Positions 1 through 9,106 of a stretch of 64,000 nucleotides of DNA are shown in pieces; positions within the stretch are counted from its first letter, which is position 1, and each line of letters begins with the position of its first letter. Origin of the DNA: Nitrospirae bacterium JdFR-85 (lineage in GTDB: Bacteria > Nitrospirota > Thermodesulfovibrionia > Thermodesulfovibrionales > JdFR-85); NCBI GenBank assembly GCA_002011745.1, contig MTOU01000013.1, positions 62,186-126,185 on the forward strand, in the 5' to 3' direction. The position numbers and the translations under genes were made by a program. The notes under the pieces are model-generated. The model searched no databases and was not told the DNA's origin. It saw nothing but the letters and a program-made list of their open reading frames with translations.

Positions 1-2
1 AC

Positions 3-233
3 TTTGACAGGACAGTGGCTGTTAAGGCTGGCAGACAGAGAATAATAGAGAGACTCAAAAGAAAGGGCTACAAAGAAGAAGAAATCCTCTTACGCCTCAA
101 GACACAACTGTCAGAGGAGGAGAAGGCCAGAAGGGCAGACTTTGTGATTGATACATCAGGAGACCTCATTGAAACAGAGAAACAGGTAAAGAGGGTCTTT
201 GAAGAGATAAAAAGCCAACTGAAGTCTCAGTAA
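3..233 (+). CDS. coaE: Dephospho-CoA kinase, C-terminal fragment (5' end outside window)
   Basis: Open frame from window start; C-terminal CoaE-like sequence RIIERLKRKGYKEEEILLRLKTQLSEEEKARRADFVIDTSG. Confidence 0.8.
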   Translation, partial: FDRTVAVKAGRQRIIERLKRKGYKEEEILLRLKTQLSEEEKARRADFVIDTSGDLIETEKQVKRVFEEIKSQLKSQ

Positions 234-292
234 GGATTTTTTACTCCACTATTAAATTTAAGTTTTTTAGGAACTTGGAATGGAAAATGGAG

Positions 293-321
293 TTGACTTT
301 TTGGTAATATACAAATAAAAT
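293..321 (+). promoter_or_regulatory. Putative sigma70 promoter for the response regulator gene
   Basis: TTGACT - 17 nt - TAAAAT upstream of ATG at 380. Confidence 0.6.
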
Positions 322-379
322 TGTTTAGAACATAAATTTATAATTTTAATTAATAACAACTAAATAAACGAGGTGTGTT

Positions 380-1444
380 ATGGCTAAAAAATTAATGTTA
401 GCAGATGATAGTGTAACCATTCAGAAGGTTGTAGAACTTATTCTTTCAGATGAGGATTTTGAGGTGAAAGTCTTTTCCAATGGGGAAGAGGCGTGGAACT
501 CCATTAAGGAGTACAAACCAGACATTGTCCTCGCAGATATAGAGATGCCAGGTATGAACGGGTATCAATTATGTGAAAAAATCAAGAATGATGAAGAACT
601 TAAGGATACCCCTGTACTGCTGCTTGCAGGTGCCTTTGAGCCGATTGATGAGGAACTGGCAAAAGATGTTAAAGCAGATGATTATATTGTGAAACCTTTC
701 GAGAGTAACGAACTCTTAAGTAAAATAAATGCCCTTTTAACAGAAAAAGAAGAGATTGCAGAGATAGAAGAGGTGGCTGAGATGGCAGAAACAGAAGAGA
801 TAGAAGCCGCAGAAGAAGCGGTTGAAGTGGCAGAGATGGCAGAAGAGATACTGAGCACCGAAGAGATAAAGGAAGAACCTACACAGGATATTTGGGATTT
901 CGAAGAAGAAATCCCTGTAGAGGAAACAGAGGCTACACCTGGAGAAGCCAAAGAAGAGGCTCCTTCTGAAGAAATCCCTTCATTTGAGGAATCTCCTGCA
1001 GAGCAGGTGACTGTACCAGAAGAGCCTGTTGCTGAAGAAGAAAAGAAAACAATAGAAGAAGAGGCGGTTTCAAAAGAGGAGATGACAAAGGCACTTATGG
1101 ATGCAATAAAAGAAAAGGCTGAAGAGGTGTTCTCAACTCTAACAGAAGACAGATTCGCAGAAACCCTGAATGATGTTGTCAGCAGCAAAGTAGACCAGAT
1201 GCTGAATGCTGTGGAGACAGAACGTCTTGTTTCAGAATCACTTGATAAGTCTATAAGTTCTCATTTAGAGAAGCTATTTGCTGAGAGGGTCTCTCCTGTA
1301 GTAGAGGAGTCTATCAAGAAAGCGGTCGAGGAGTTAACATCCAATTTCAGAAAAGAGATCGAGAAGATAATCTGGGAGACTGTACCAGATTTAGCAGAAA
1401 CAATAATAACAAAGGAGATAGAAAAGATAAAGTCTACATTTTAG
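380..1444 (+). CDS. Response regulator: N-terminal receiver domain, long Glu-rich linker, C-terminal helical domain
   Basis: MAKKLMLADDSVTIQKVVELIL...DIVLADIEMPGMNG...KPF receiver motifs; C-term IIWETVPDLAETIITKEIEKIKSTF. Confidence 0.85.
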   Translation: MAKKLMLADDSVTIQKVVELILSDEDFEVKVFSNGEEAWNSIKEYKPDIVLADIEMPGMNGYQLCEKIKNDEELKDTPVLLLAGAFEPIDEELAKDVKADDYIVKPFESNELLSKINALLTEKEEIAEIEEVAEMAETEEIEAAEEAVEVAEMAEEILSTEEIKEEPTQDIWDFEEEIPVEETEATPGEAKEEAPSEEIPSFEESPAEQVTVPEEPVAEEEKKTIEEEAVSKEEMTKALMDAIKEKAEEVFSTLTEDRFAETLNDVVSSKVDQMLNAVETERLVSESLDKSISSHLEKLFAERVSPVVEESIKKAVEELTSNFRKEIEKIIWETVPDLAETIITKEIEKIKSTF

Positions 1445-1488
1445 CAGCAATAAATTTATAAAGTGAAAACTGCTCTGGAGAATGAATT

Positions 1489-1511
1489 CAAGCAAGCCTA
1501 TGGCTTGCTTG
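1489..1511 (+). terminator. Hairpin, possible intrinsic terminator between response regulator and valS
   Basis: CAAGCAAGCC-TAT-GGCTTGCTTG perfect 10-bp stem followed by TTTGTT. Confidence 0.55.
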
Positions 1512-1569
1512 TTTGTTGAATAGAAGAGACAGAATACTCTAAAGATATCGATAAGGTGAGGTGTATACC

Positions 1570-4407
1570 ATGGCACGTCTTCCTAAGGTTTATAATCCTA
1601 CTGATGAGATGAAATGGTATGAGCTCTGGGAAAGGGAAGGCTATTTCAGGCCTGAGATTAATCCCGAAGGAAAACCCTACTGTATAGTTATTCCACCACC
1701 TAATGTTACAGGTTCTCTTCATATGGGGCACGCATTGAATGTTACTCTGCAGGATATACTCATCAGATGGAAGAGGATGCAGGGATACAGAACCCTATGG
1801 GTGCCTGGTACAGACCATGCAGGGATTGCAACACAGAATGTGGTTGAGAGAGAAATAGCCAAGGAGGGGCTTGACAGGTATACTCTCGGAAGAGAGGCCT
1901 TTATAGAAAGGGTGTGGAGGTGGAAGGATGAGTATGGAGAAAGGATAATCACACAACTCAAAAGAATTGGGGCCTCCTGTGACTGGCAACGGCAGAGATT
2001 CACCCTTGATGAGGGGCTATCAAGAGCAGTTAAAGAGGTGTTCGTTAGATTATTTGAAGAAGGTCTTATCTACAGAGACCTCAGGCTGATAAACTGGTGC
2101 CCCAGATGCCATACTGCTCTGTCTGATCTTGAGGTAGAACACGAAGAACTTGAGGGAAGGCTCACATATATAAGATACCCCTTTGTAGAGGGGGATGGAT
2201 ATATTGTTGTGGCAACCACAAGACCTGAGACGATGCTTGGCGATGTTGCAGTAGCAGTACATCCTGAAGATCCCAGATACAAGGGATTGGTAGGAAAGAT
2301 GCTGAAATTGCCTCTTACTAACAGAGAAATTCCTGTAATAGCCGATGAAGAGGTTGACCCTGAGTTTGGAACAGGTGCAGTAAAGGTTACTCCAGCACAT
2401 GATTTTAACGATGAGGCTATAGCCAAAAGACAGTCTCCTCCTCTGCCATTCATAACTGTAATAGATGAGAACGCGAAAATGACCGATGAAGCAGGGAAAC
2501 GGTATGCTGGACTGGATAGATATGAGTGCAGGAAGAAGGTGCTGGAAGACCTTAAAGAGCAGGGACTGATAGAGAAAGAACAGAAGTATACACACTCTGT
2601 AGGCCATTGTTATAGATGTAAGACCGTCATCGAACCCCAATCTACAATCCAATGGTATCTCAATGTTAAAGAGATTGCAGAAGAGGCTATAAAGGTTGTA
2701 AGACAATCAAAGGTGAGAATTATACCTGAGGGATGGATAAACAGCTATTTTGCATGGATGGAGAATATAAAGGACTGGTGTATCTCAAGACAGATATGGT
2801 GGGGTCATCAGATCCCTGTATGGTATTGTCCTTACTGTAAAACTGATGAAGGACAACACCAGGGAGACCTTATATCAATCACATTTTATAGACCCTTAGA
2901 GATAGGTGGTGAAAAGGTTTTGGGAGGCACTTATACAGAGCTTAGACTAAGAGGGGCCACATCTGAAGAGATAATGAAGTTTGCAAACAGGGTGAAAATT
3001 GATCAATCTGTAAGACCTATATGTATGAGAGAAACTCCTGAAAGATGTCCTGTCTGTAACAGTCCTGAATTGATCAGAGACCCTGATGTACTTGATACAT
3101 GGTTCTCCTCAGCCTTATGGCCTTTCTCTACACTCGGCTGGCCTAAGGAGACATCGGATCTGAAGACCTTCTATCCTACAGATGTGCTTGTTACAGGATT
3201 TGATATCCTCTTCTTCTGGGTCGCCAGGATGATAATGATGGGCCTAAAATTCATGAATGATGTACCCTTCAGGGATGTATACATCCATGCCCTTGTAAGA
3301 GATGCCAAAGGACAGAAGATGAGCAAATCAAAGGGGAATGTGATAGACCCCCTCGATATGATAGACCGCTATGGAGCCGACGCCTTTAGATTCACCCTGG
3401 CAGCCTTTGCTGCGCAGGGTAGAGACATAAAATTCTCAGAAGACAGGGTGGAAGGATATAAAAACTTTATCAATAAACTCTGGAATGCCTCAAAGTTTAT
3501 TCTAATGAATATTGAGGATGAGGAGAATGAGATACTTTCTGAGAAGAACTGGAAGAAGAAACTCGATATTCCTGGAAGGTGGATAATAAGCCGTCTTAGT
3601 AAAACAACAAAGGAGATTGACAGTGCACTGAAGGAATACAGATTCAATGAAGCTGCACATGCGATTTACCATTTTATATGGCATGAATTCTGTGATTGGT
3701 ATATAGAGTTTTCAAAACCTATTATATACGGTAAAGAGAATCAACTCTTACGAAGAGCAACCCAGAACTGTCTCCTCTTTGTTCTTGATGTCTCCTTAAG
3801 GTTACTTCATCCTTTTATGCCCTTTGTAACAGAAGAACTATGGCAGAACTTGCCAGGACAGAGGCAGAAGAGTATCATGATAGCAGAATATCCTTTGTAT
3901 GAAGAGATAGATGAAGAGGTGGAAAAAAGAATGGCCGAGATAATGGAGGTAATAACGGGTATAAGAAGTATAAGAGGAGAACTGAACATCTCTCCCTCGA
4001 CTCAACTGAAGGCAATTGTTAAACCCTTTAGTAAAGATACAGAAGCTGTTCTTCAGGACAACAGCCAGTACATAAAAAGACTTGCAAATGTCTCAGAACT
4101 GATTATCGATTCTAAGGTTGAGAGACAGAAAGGTTCTGCCTTAGAGGTAAGGTCATCCTCCGAGGTATATATACCTCTTGAGGGCCTCTTAGATATTGAT
4201 ACTGAGTTGAAAAGACTACAGAAGGACTTAAGAAAGATAGAAGACACTATCTCACTGCTTGACAGAAAACTTCTCAATGAGGACTTTATAAAGAAGGCTC
4301 CAAAGGAGGTTGTAGAAAAAGAGAAAATCAGATATAATGAATTTATGCAGAAACGGGAGAGACTCTTAGAGAGCATAAATAAACTTGAGGAAGTAAGAGG
4401 TGATTGA
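1570..4407 (+). CDS. valS: Valyl-tRNA synthetase
   Basis: PPPNVTGSLHMGHAL (HIGH-type) and KMSKSKGNVIDPLD (KMSKS) motifs; ATG at 1570 or upstream in-frame start at 1561. Confidence 0.95.
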   Translation: MARLPKVYNPTDEMKWYELWEREGYFRPEINPEGKPYCIVIPPPNVTGSLHMGHALNVTLQDILIRWKRMQGYRTLWVPGTDHAGIATQNVVEREIAKEGLDRYTLGREAFIERVWRWKDEYGERIITQLKRIGASCDWQRQRFTLDEGLSRAVKEVFVRLFEEGLIYRDLRLINWCPRCHTALSDLEVEHEELEGRLTYIRYPFVEGDGYIVVATTRPETMLGDVAVAVHPEDPRYKGLVGKMLKLPLTNREIPVIADEEVDPEFGTGAVKVTPAHDFNDEAIAKRQSPPLPFITVIDENAKMTDEAGKRYAGLDRYECRKKVLEDLKEQGLIEKEQKYTHSVGHCYRCKTVIEPQSTIQWYLNVKEIAEEAIKVVRQSKVRIIPEGWINSYFAWMENIKDWCISRQIWWGHQIPVWYCPYCKTDEGQHQGDLISITFYRPLEIGGEKVLGGTYTELRLRGATSEEIMKFANRVKIDQSVRPICMRETPERCPVCNSPELIRDPDVLDTWFSSALWPFSTLGWPKETSDLKTFYPTDVLVTGFDILFFWVARMIMMGLKFMNDVPFRDVYIHALVRDAKGQKMSKSKGNVIDPLDMIDRYGADAFRFTLAAFAAQGRDIKFSEDRVEGYKNFINKLWNASKFILMNIEDEENEILSEKNWKKKLDIPGRWIISRLSKTTKEIDSALKEYRFNEAAHAIYHFIWHEFCDWYIEFSKPIIYGKENQLLRRATQNCLLFVLDVSLRLLHPFMPFVTEELWQNLPGQRQKSIMIAEYPLYEEIDEEVEKRMAEIMEVITGIRSIRGELNISPSTQLKAIVKPFSKDTEAVLQDNSQYIKRLANVSELIIDSKVERQKGSALEVRSSSEVYIPLEGLLDIDTELKRLQKDLRKIEDTISLLDRKLLNEDFIKKAPKEVVEKEKIRYNEFMQKRERLLESINKLEEVRGD

Positions 4408-4895
4408 TGAGTAAAGAGGGCAAAAAGGAAGAAATAGAAAATAAGAACCTCGGGCTTGTTGATGCTGAATTTGTTAATGTATCACAGAGCACTGTCCGTT
4501 CTGTGGAAGGAGGACATATAGAATTACAACAGGTGGGGGCATTGAGTATTGATGGTGAAAGGATCGAGGTTACACAGGGAGCTTTCTGTATTGCAAAGGC
4601 AGACTCTATGGAGATTAATCAGAGCATATGTGGAGTTACTGTGTCAGAAAGCGCTACAGTTCAGTCCTCCTTAGCACCATTCATATTCTCCTCTGGTGAG
4701 ACCAAGGTAAGTGGAAGCCTCAGTTCTCTAATTGCAGCCAATAATCTCCAAACTTCAGACACAAAGACCCTTATACTGATTGCTAAAAAGGTGGAGGGAG
4801 ATGTCCAGACATTGTTTGACTGGAAGTCAGTGCTCTCCTTAGGGGCAGTTCTCAGTGGAGTGATCGGTTTCTTCTCTCTGCTAAAAAAGAGATAA
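4407..4895 (+). CDS. Hypothetical protein; probable beta-solenoid repeat region with C-terminal transmembrane anchor
   Basis: ATG overlaps valS stop (TGATG); periodic IELQQ../IEVTQ../MEINQ.. segments; C-term SLGAVLSGVIGFFSLLKKR. Confidence 0.65.
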   Translation: MSKEGKKEEIENKNLGLVDAEFVNVSQSTVRSVEGGHIELQQVGALSIDGERIEVTQGAFCIAKADSMEINQSICGVTVSESATVQSSLAPFIFSSGETKVSGSLSSLIAANNLQTSDTKTLILIAKKVEGDVQTLFDWKSVLSLGAVLSGVIGFFSLLKKR

Positions 4896-4926
4896 CTTTT
4901 TAAAACCTTTCATAATCTAACCGCCA

Positions 4927-5781
4927 ATGGAGAAGGAGAGTATCAAGGATTTCCTCAGAAGGGCTTTGCAGGAAGACATAGGCAGTGGTGATATAACCAC
5001 CAATGCCTGTATAACCAACTCTCATGTCTCAAGAGCTGATATTATTGCAAAGGAGGAATTTGTTCTTGCAGGCATGCCCCTTGTGGAGGAACTCTTTCAT
5101 CTTGTAGATCCTAATTTATATTTTATTAAAAAGTTAGATGATGGTAGTATTTTGAGAAGGGATGAAGTAATAGCCACCATTGAAGGCAAGACTGCTTCAA
5201 TTCTTAAAGCAGAAAGGACTGCGCTTAATATTCTGCAGAGACTCTCAGGAATTGCTACTCTTACAAGGAGATTCGTGGAAAAAGTAAAGGATACAGGGGT
5301 GAGAATCCTTGATACAAGAAAGACCACCCCTAACATGCGTATGTTTGAGAAATACGCAGTTAAGGTAGGAGGAGGACTGAACCATAGAATGGGACTTTAT
5401 GACGGGATACTGATAAAGGACAATCATATAAAAGCATCAGGAGGCATAAGAGAGGCTGTGAGAAGGGTCAGAGATTACGGGACAAGGATGCTCAAGATAG
5501 AGGTTGAAGCAGAAACAATAGAACAGGTGAAAGAGGCCCTCCAAGAAGGTGTAGATATAATAATGCTTGATAATATGTCATTAAGGGAGATAAAAGAAGC
5601 TGTGAGTTTAATTAGACAGCAAAACCCTTCCGTTATGGTCGAGGTCTCCGGAGGGGTAAGTCTCGATAATATTCGGGAGTTAGCAGAAACAGGTGTGGAT
5701 TTTATCTCTATTGGTGCATTAACCCATTCTGCAAAGGCTGTAGATATTAGCTTGGAGATAAAGGATTCCCAGAATTGTTGA
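4927..5781 (+). CDS. nadC: Nicotinate-nucleotide pyrophosphorylase (quinolinate phosphoribosyltransferase)
   Basis: EDIGSGDITT, ILDTRKTTPNMR, VEVSGGV, DFISIGALTHS motifs. Confidence 0.95.
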   Translation: MEKESIKDFLRRALQEDIGSGDITTNACITNSHVSRADIIAKEEFVLAGMPLVEELFHLVDPNLYFIKKLDDGSILRRDEVIATIEGKTASILKAERTALNILQRLSGIATLTRRFVEKVKDTGVRILDTRKTTPNMRMFEKYAVKVGGGLNHRMGLYDGILIKDNHIKASGGIREAVRRVRDYGTRMLKIEVEAETIEQVKEALQEGVDIIMLDNMSLREIKEAVSLIRQQNPSVMVEVSGGVSLDNIRELAETGVDFISIGALTHSAKAVDISLEIKDSQNC

Positions 5782-5788
5782 CTTATAG

Positions 5789-5823
5789 AAAGTGTTATTG
5801 ATAATCTAAACAATAACTTTTTT
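5789..5823 (+). terminator. Putative intrinsic terminator after nadC
   Basis: AAAG(TG)TTATTG / CAATAACTTT stem with 2-nt bulge followed by T-run. Confidence 0.5.
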
Positions 5824-5851
5824 CATATAAAAAATTTTAGAGAGTATCATA

Positions 5852-8266
5852 ATGAAAGACAAAACACATGTGTTCAGAGAGGTGCAGAAGGCCCTGTCTA
5901 AGGGACAGATTGACAGAGCTATACAGCTATGGGAAGAGTATGTAGCTGAAAATCCTGATGGAAATATTTTTAATACCATTGGAGATCTCTATCTAAGAAA
6001 AGGACAATCAGAGAAAGCGATTGAGTTTTTCCACAGGGCAGCTGAGAAATTTAAAGAAGATGGCTTCTTTACAAAGGCCCAAGCAATCTATAAAAAGATA
6101 TTAAATATAAATCCTGCTGAGGCAAAGGCCCTTATCTCCACAGGAGACCTCTACAAAGAAAGAGGACTGATAAATGAAGCAGTAAAGTTCTACCTTGGTG
6201 CAATAGACAGTTATGCAAAAGAGGGGAAAAACAAAGAGCTATCCGAAGTATGCGAAAAAATAATAGGTATTGTTCCTGAAAACTTGTCATTAAGAATAAA
6301 ACTTGCCAATTATCTCCACAAAGAAGGCTTCTTAGAAGAGGCTTCAAGAGAGTATTTAAACATTGGAAGACTCTATAAAGAAAAAGGTGAGATAAACTCT
6401 GCCAAGGAGTATTTTGAGAAATCTATTGAGATTTATCCACGTTTTGAGGAAACCTATAATGAACTCTATAGGTTTTATATGCAGCATGAGATGTACGAAG
6501 AGGCAGAGAGTCTTCTGGAGAAGGCACTGGAACTCTTTCCAGAAAATCCATCCTTTAAGGTCAGACTATCAGAGTTGTTGTTTAAACTGGGCAAGACAGA
6601 AGATGCAAAAGATCTGATCAATGAAGCACTCTCTTCTGAGGAATTCATAGAAGATACTGTTCATGACAGATTGCTCGAGCTACTCAGTGATATATATTTA
6701 CAGGAAAATTCTAAGGAACTTGCCCTACAGTCAGTAAATAAATTAGTAGACAGGAAGCTTCTACACAACAGAGTTGAAGAGGCTATAAGATTGCTGGAGA
6801 AATACAGAGACCTTTCTCCAGAAGAATTTACAGAGAGACTGATACAACTTTATACAGAGCAAGATAATTATAACAAACTGGCAGAAGAGCTGATAAAACT
6901 TGGTGATATAAAAAGAGACAAGGGTGATACTGAAGAGGCATTAAAACTCTATCAGAGCGCCCTTCAGTATAGACCTGATGATGAATCATTAATTACAAAA
7001 ATAGCAGAGTTGACACCAGAAGAAGAACTGGCTGAAGAACCAGAGACAGAAGAGCCTGAAACAAAATCCCTGGAAGAAAAGCTTATTGATGTAGACATAT
7101 TCCTTAGATATGGACTCACTGAGGAGGCAATTGATCTTCTTGAAAAATTAAAAGTTGAGTCACCAGAGAGTATCGAGGTGCACAAACGGCTCAAAGACCT
7201 CTATATTGAGATAAACGATAAAGAAAGGGCAATTGCAGAATGTCTGGCATTATCCAAGCTATATGAAAGGGCGGGAGACCTCCAGCAGAAAGAGCAGGCT
7301 TTAAGAGAGGCCTTCGAGATTGATCCTACGGATCCAAGACTTATAGAGTTGAGTAAGGCCACAGAGGAGTTTATCTCTAAGGACAAAGAAGAGGAGTTTA
7401 TTGGTACAGAATTGAAGGGATTTGAAACAGAAGAGGAAGTAAGTTCTCCAGAAGTAGAACCATCTCCTACTACAACTGAGTATTCTGAAGCACTCTCTGA
7501 GGCAGAATTCTATTACAGACAAGGGCTTCTGAAGAATGCCCTTGAAATATATGAGAGACTTTTTGAGAAAAAACCAGATGACATCTTCCTAAAAGAAAGA
7601 ATTGATGCAATCAGAAAAAGCCTTGGAGAAGAGCTATCTGTAGAGCAGCAGGAGACTCAAGAGACCATTAGTACAGAATCTACAGAGACACTCTTTGAAC
7701 CAGAAGAGATAAAGGCAGTGGTAGAGGATGATACTGCTTCTCCTGAACCGCTGCTTGACTCAGAAGTGATGGAGATATTTGAAGAGTTTAAGAAGGGGAT
7801 AGCGGATGAGATCGAAGAGGAAGACTATGAAACACATTATAATCTCGGCATTGCTTATAAGGAGATGGGACTAATAGATGATGCCATAAAGGAGTTTCAG
7901 ATTGCACGACATGACCCCAACAGGAAAGTACAGGTTTTAAGCATCTTGGGGCTCTGCTATATTGAGAAGGGATTGTATTCTCTTGCTATTGATACACTGA
8001 AGGAAGCACTGAATAGTTTAGAAAGTAAAGATGAGAGTTACTGGAGTATAAAGTATGACCTTGCTGAAGCTTATGAAAAGAGTGGTGACCTCAAAAGGGC
8101 CCTTGATATATACGTAGAAATATACGGCTGGAATTCAAAATTCAGAGGAGTTGATGAGAAAGTGAATACACTTAAGGCAATGCTTGAAGCGGAAATAGAG
8201 GAAGCAAAAGACAAAAATGATCAACAACCTCCTCCACCCAAGAAAAACAGGATATCTTATATTTAA
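5852..8266 (+). CDS. TPR-repeat protein with acidic linkers
   Basis: Many TPR-like units (e.g. NTIGDLYLRKGQSEKAIEFFHRAAEKF, YNLGIAYKEMGLIDDAIKEFQIA). Confidence 0.8.
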   Translation: MKDKTHVFREVQKALSKGQIDRAIQLWEEYVAENPDGNIFNTIGDLYLRKGQSEKAIEFFHRAAEKFKEDGFFTKAQAIYKKILNINPAEAKALISTGDLYKERGLINEAVKFYLGAIDSYAKEGKNKELSEVCEKIIGIVPENLSLRIKLANYLHKEGFLEEASREYLNIGRLYKEKGEINSAKEYFEKSIEIYPRFEETYNELYRFYMQHEMYEEAESLLEKALELFPENPSFKVRLSELLFKLGKTEDAKDLINEALSSEEFIEDTVHDRLLELLSDIYLQENSKELALQSVNKLVDRKLLHNRVEEAIRLLEKYRDLSPEEFTERLIQLYTEQDNYNKLAEELIKLGDIKRDKGDTEEALKLYQSALQYRPDDESLITKIAELTPEEELAEEPETEEPETKSLEEKLIDVDIFLRYGLTEEAIDLLEKLKVESPESIEVHKRLKDLYIEINDKERAIAECLALSKLYERAGDLQQKEQALREAFEIDPTDPRLIELSKATEEFISKDKEEEFIGTELKGFETEEEVSSPEVEPSPTTTEYSEALSEAEFYYRQGLLKNALEIYERLFEKKPDDIFLKERIDAIRKSLGEELSVEQQETQETISTESTETLFEPEEIKAVVEDDTASPEPLLDSEVMEIFEEFKKGIADEIEEEDYETHYNLGIAYKEMGLIDDAIKEFQIARHDPNRKVQVLSILGLCYIEKGLYSLAIDTLKEALNSLESKDESYWSIKYDLAEAYEKSGDLKRALDIYVEIYGWNSKFRGVDEKVNTLKAMLEAEIEEAKDKNDQQPPPPKKNRISYI

Positions 8267-8281
8267 CGAGAGGGGGGCATA

Positions 8282-9103
8282 GTGAATTATCTTGATTTCT
8301 ATGGCCTTAGAGAACATCCATTCTCAAATGTAGTAGATAACAGGTTTTACTACAATAGCACACAGCATTCAGAAGCCCTTACAAAGCTCAAGTATGCTAT
8401 AGACAGAAGGCTTGGACTTGCAGTTGTAATCGGGGATATAGGTACAGGGAAGACCACCCTTGCCCGCAGATTGCTTGATGAACTTGATGAAGAACACTAC
8501 GAGGCAACCCTTTTAGTGGTAATACACTCCTCTGTTAGTTCAGACTGGCTCCTGAAGAAGTTTGCCATGCAATTGGGTGTGAATAATGTGAAAGAGAGCA
8601 AAGTAGATATTCTGGGGCAGATATACCGTAGGCTTCATGAACTCTATGAGATGGGTAAAAAGGCTGTGATTCTTATCGATGAGGTACAGATGTTAAATTC
8701 CAGGGAACTGATGGAGGAATTTAGAGGTCTGCTTAATATGGAGACCCCTGATGGCAAATTGGCCAATTTTATCTTTTTTGGTCTGCCAGAGTTGGAGGAT
8801 GTACTTACTCTGGATGAACCCCTCAAACAGAGGGTTGCTATTAGGGTAAAACTGGAGCCCTTTTCAGAAGAGAATGCTATTGAGTATATACACCACAGGA
8901 TGCATGTGGCTGGTTCAAGCAGTGAGGTCTTCACCAATGAGGCATTAAAAATGATATATAGATATTCAAGGGGGATACCAAGGCTGATAAATACAATTTG
9001 TGATAATGCACTGCTTGAGGGATATCTGATGAAGCAGAAGGAGATCGGGGTAGAGATTATTGAAACAGTAGTAATTGATCTCGGTCTGAAAAAGGAATCC
9101 TGA
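8282..9103 (+). CDS. ExeA/GspA-like AAA ATPase
   Basis: YGLREHPF start, Walker A GDIGTGKTTL, Walker B VILIDEVQ; in series with the TPR gene. Confidence 0.85.
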   Translation: MNYLDFYGLREHPFSNVVDNRFYYNSTQHSEALTKLKYAIDRRLGLAVVIGDIGTGKTTLARRLLDELDEEHYEATLLVVIHSSVSSDWLLKKFAMQLGVNNVKESKVDILGQIYRRLHELYEMGKKAVILIDEVQMLNSRELMEEFRGLLNMETPDGKLANFIFFGLPELEDVLTLDEPLKQRVAIRVKLEPFSEENAIEYIHHRMHVAGSSSEVFTNEALKMIYRYSRGIPRLINTICDNALLEGYLMKQKEIGVEIIETVVIDLGLKKES

Positions 9104-9106
9104 TCC

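Noticed and set aside
780-850. GTGGC(A/T)GAGATGGCAGAA repeats in the response regulator gene as a mobile or regulatory repeat
   Set aside because: Imperfect low-complexity coding repeat encoding an acidic linker; common in such proteins
682-1188. 168-aa minus-strand ORF opposite the response regulator linker
   Set aside because: Ser/Ala/Ile-rich shadow of the GAA/GAG-repetitive acidic linker; the plus-strand receiver protein is the real gene
1445-1569. Possible T-box riboswitch before valS
   Set aside because: Leader is only ~120 nt with one simple hairpin; no T-box sequence or specifier structure recognised
2050-2706. 218-aa minus-strand ORF inside valS
   Set aside because: Antisense shadow of a strongly conserved valS frame; no recognisable motif or RBS context
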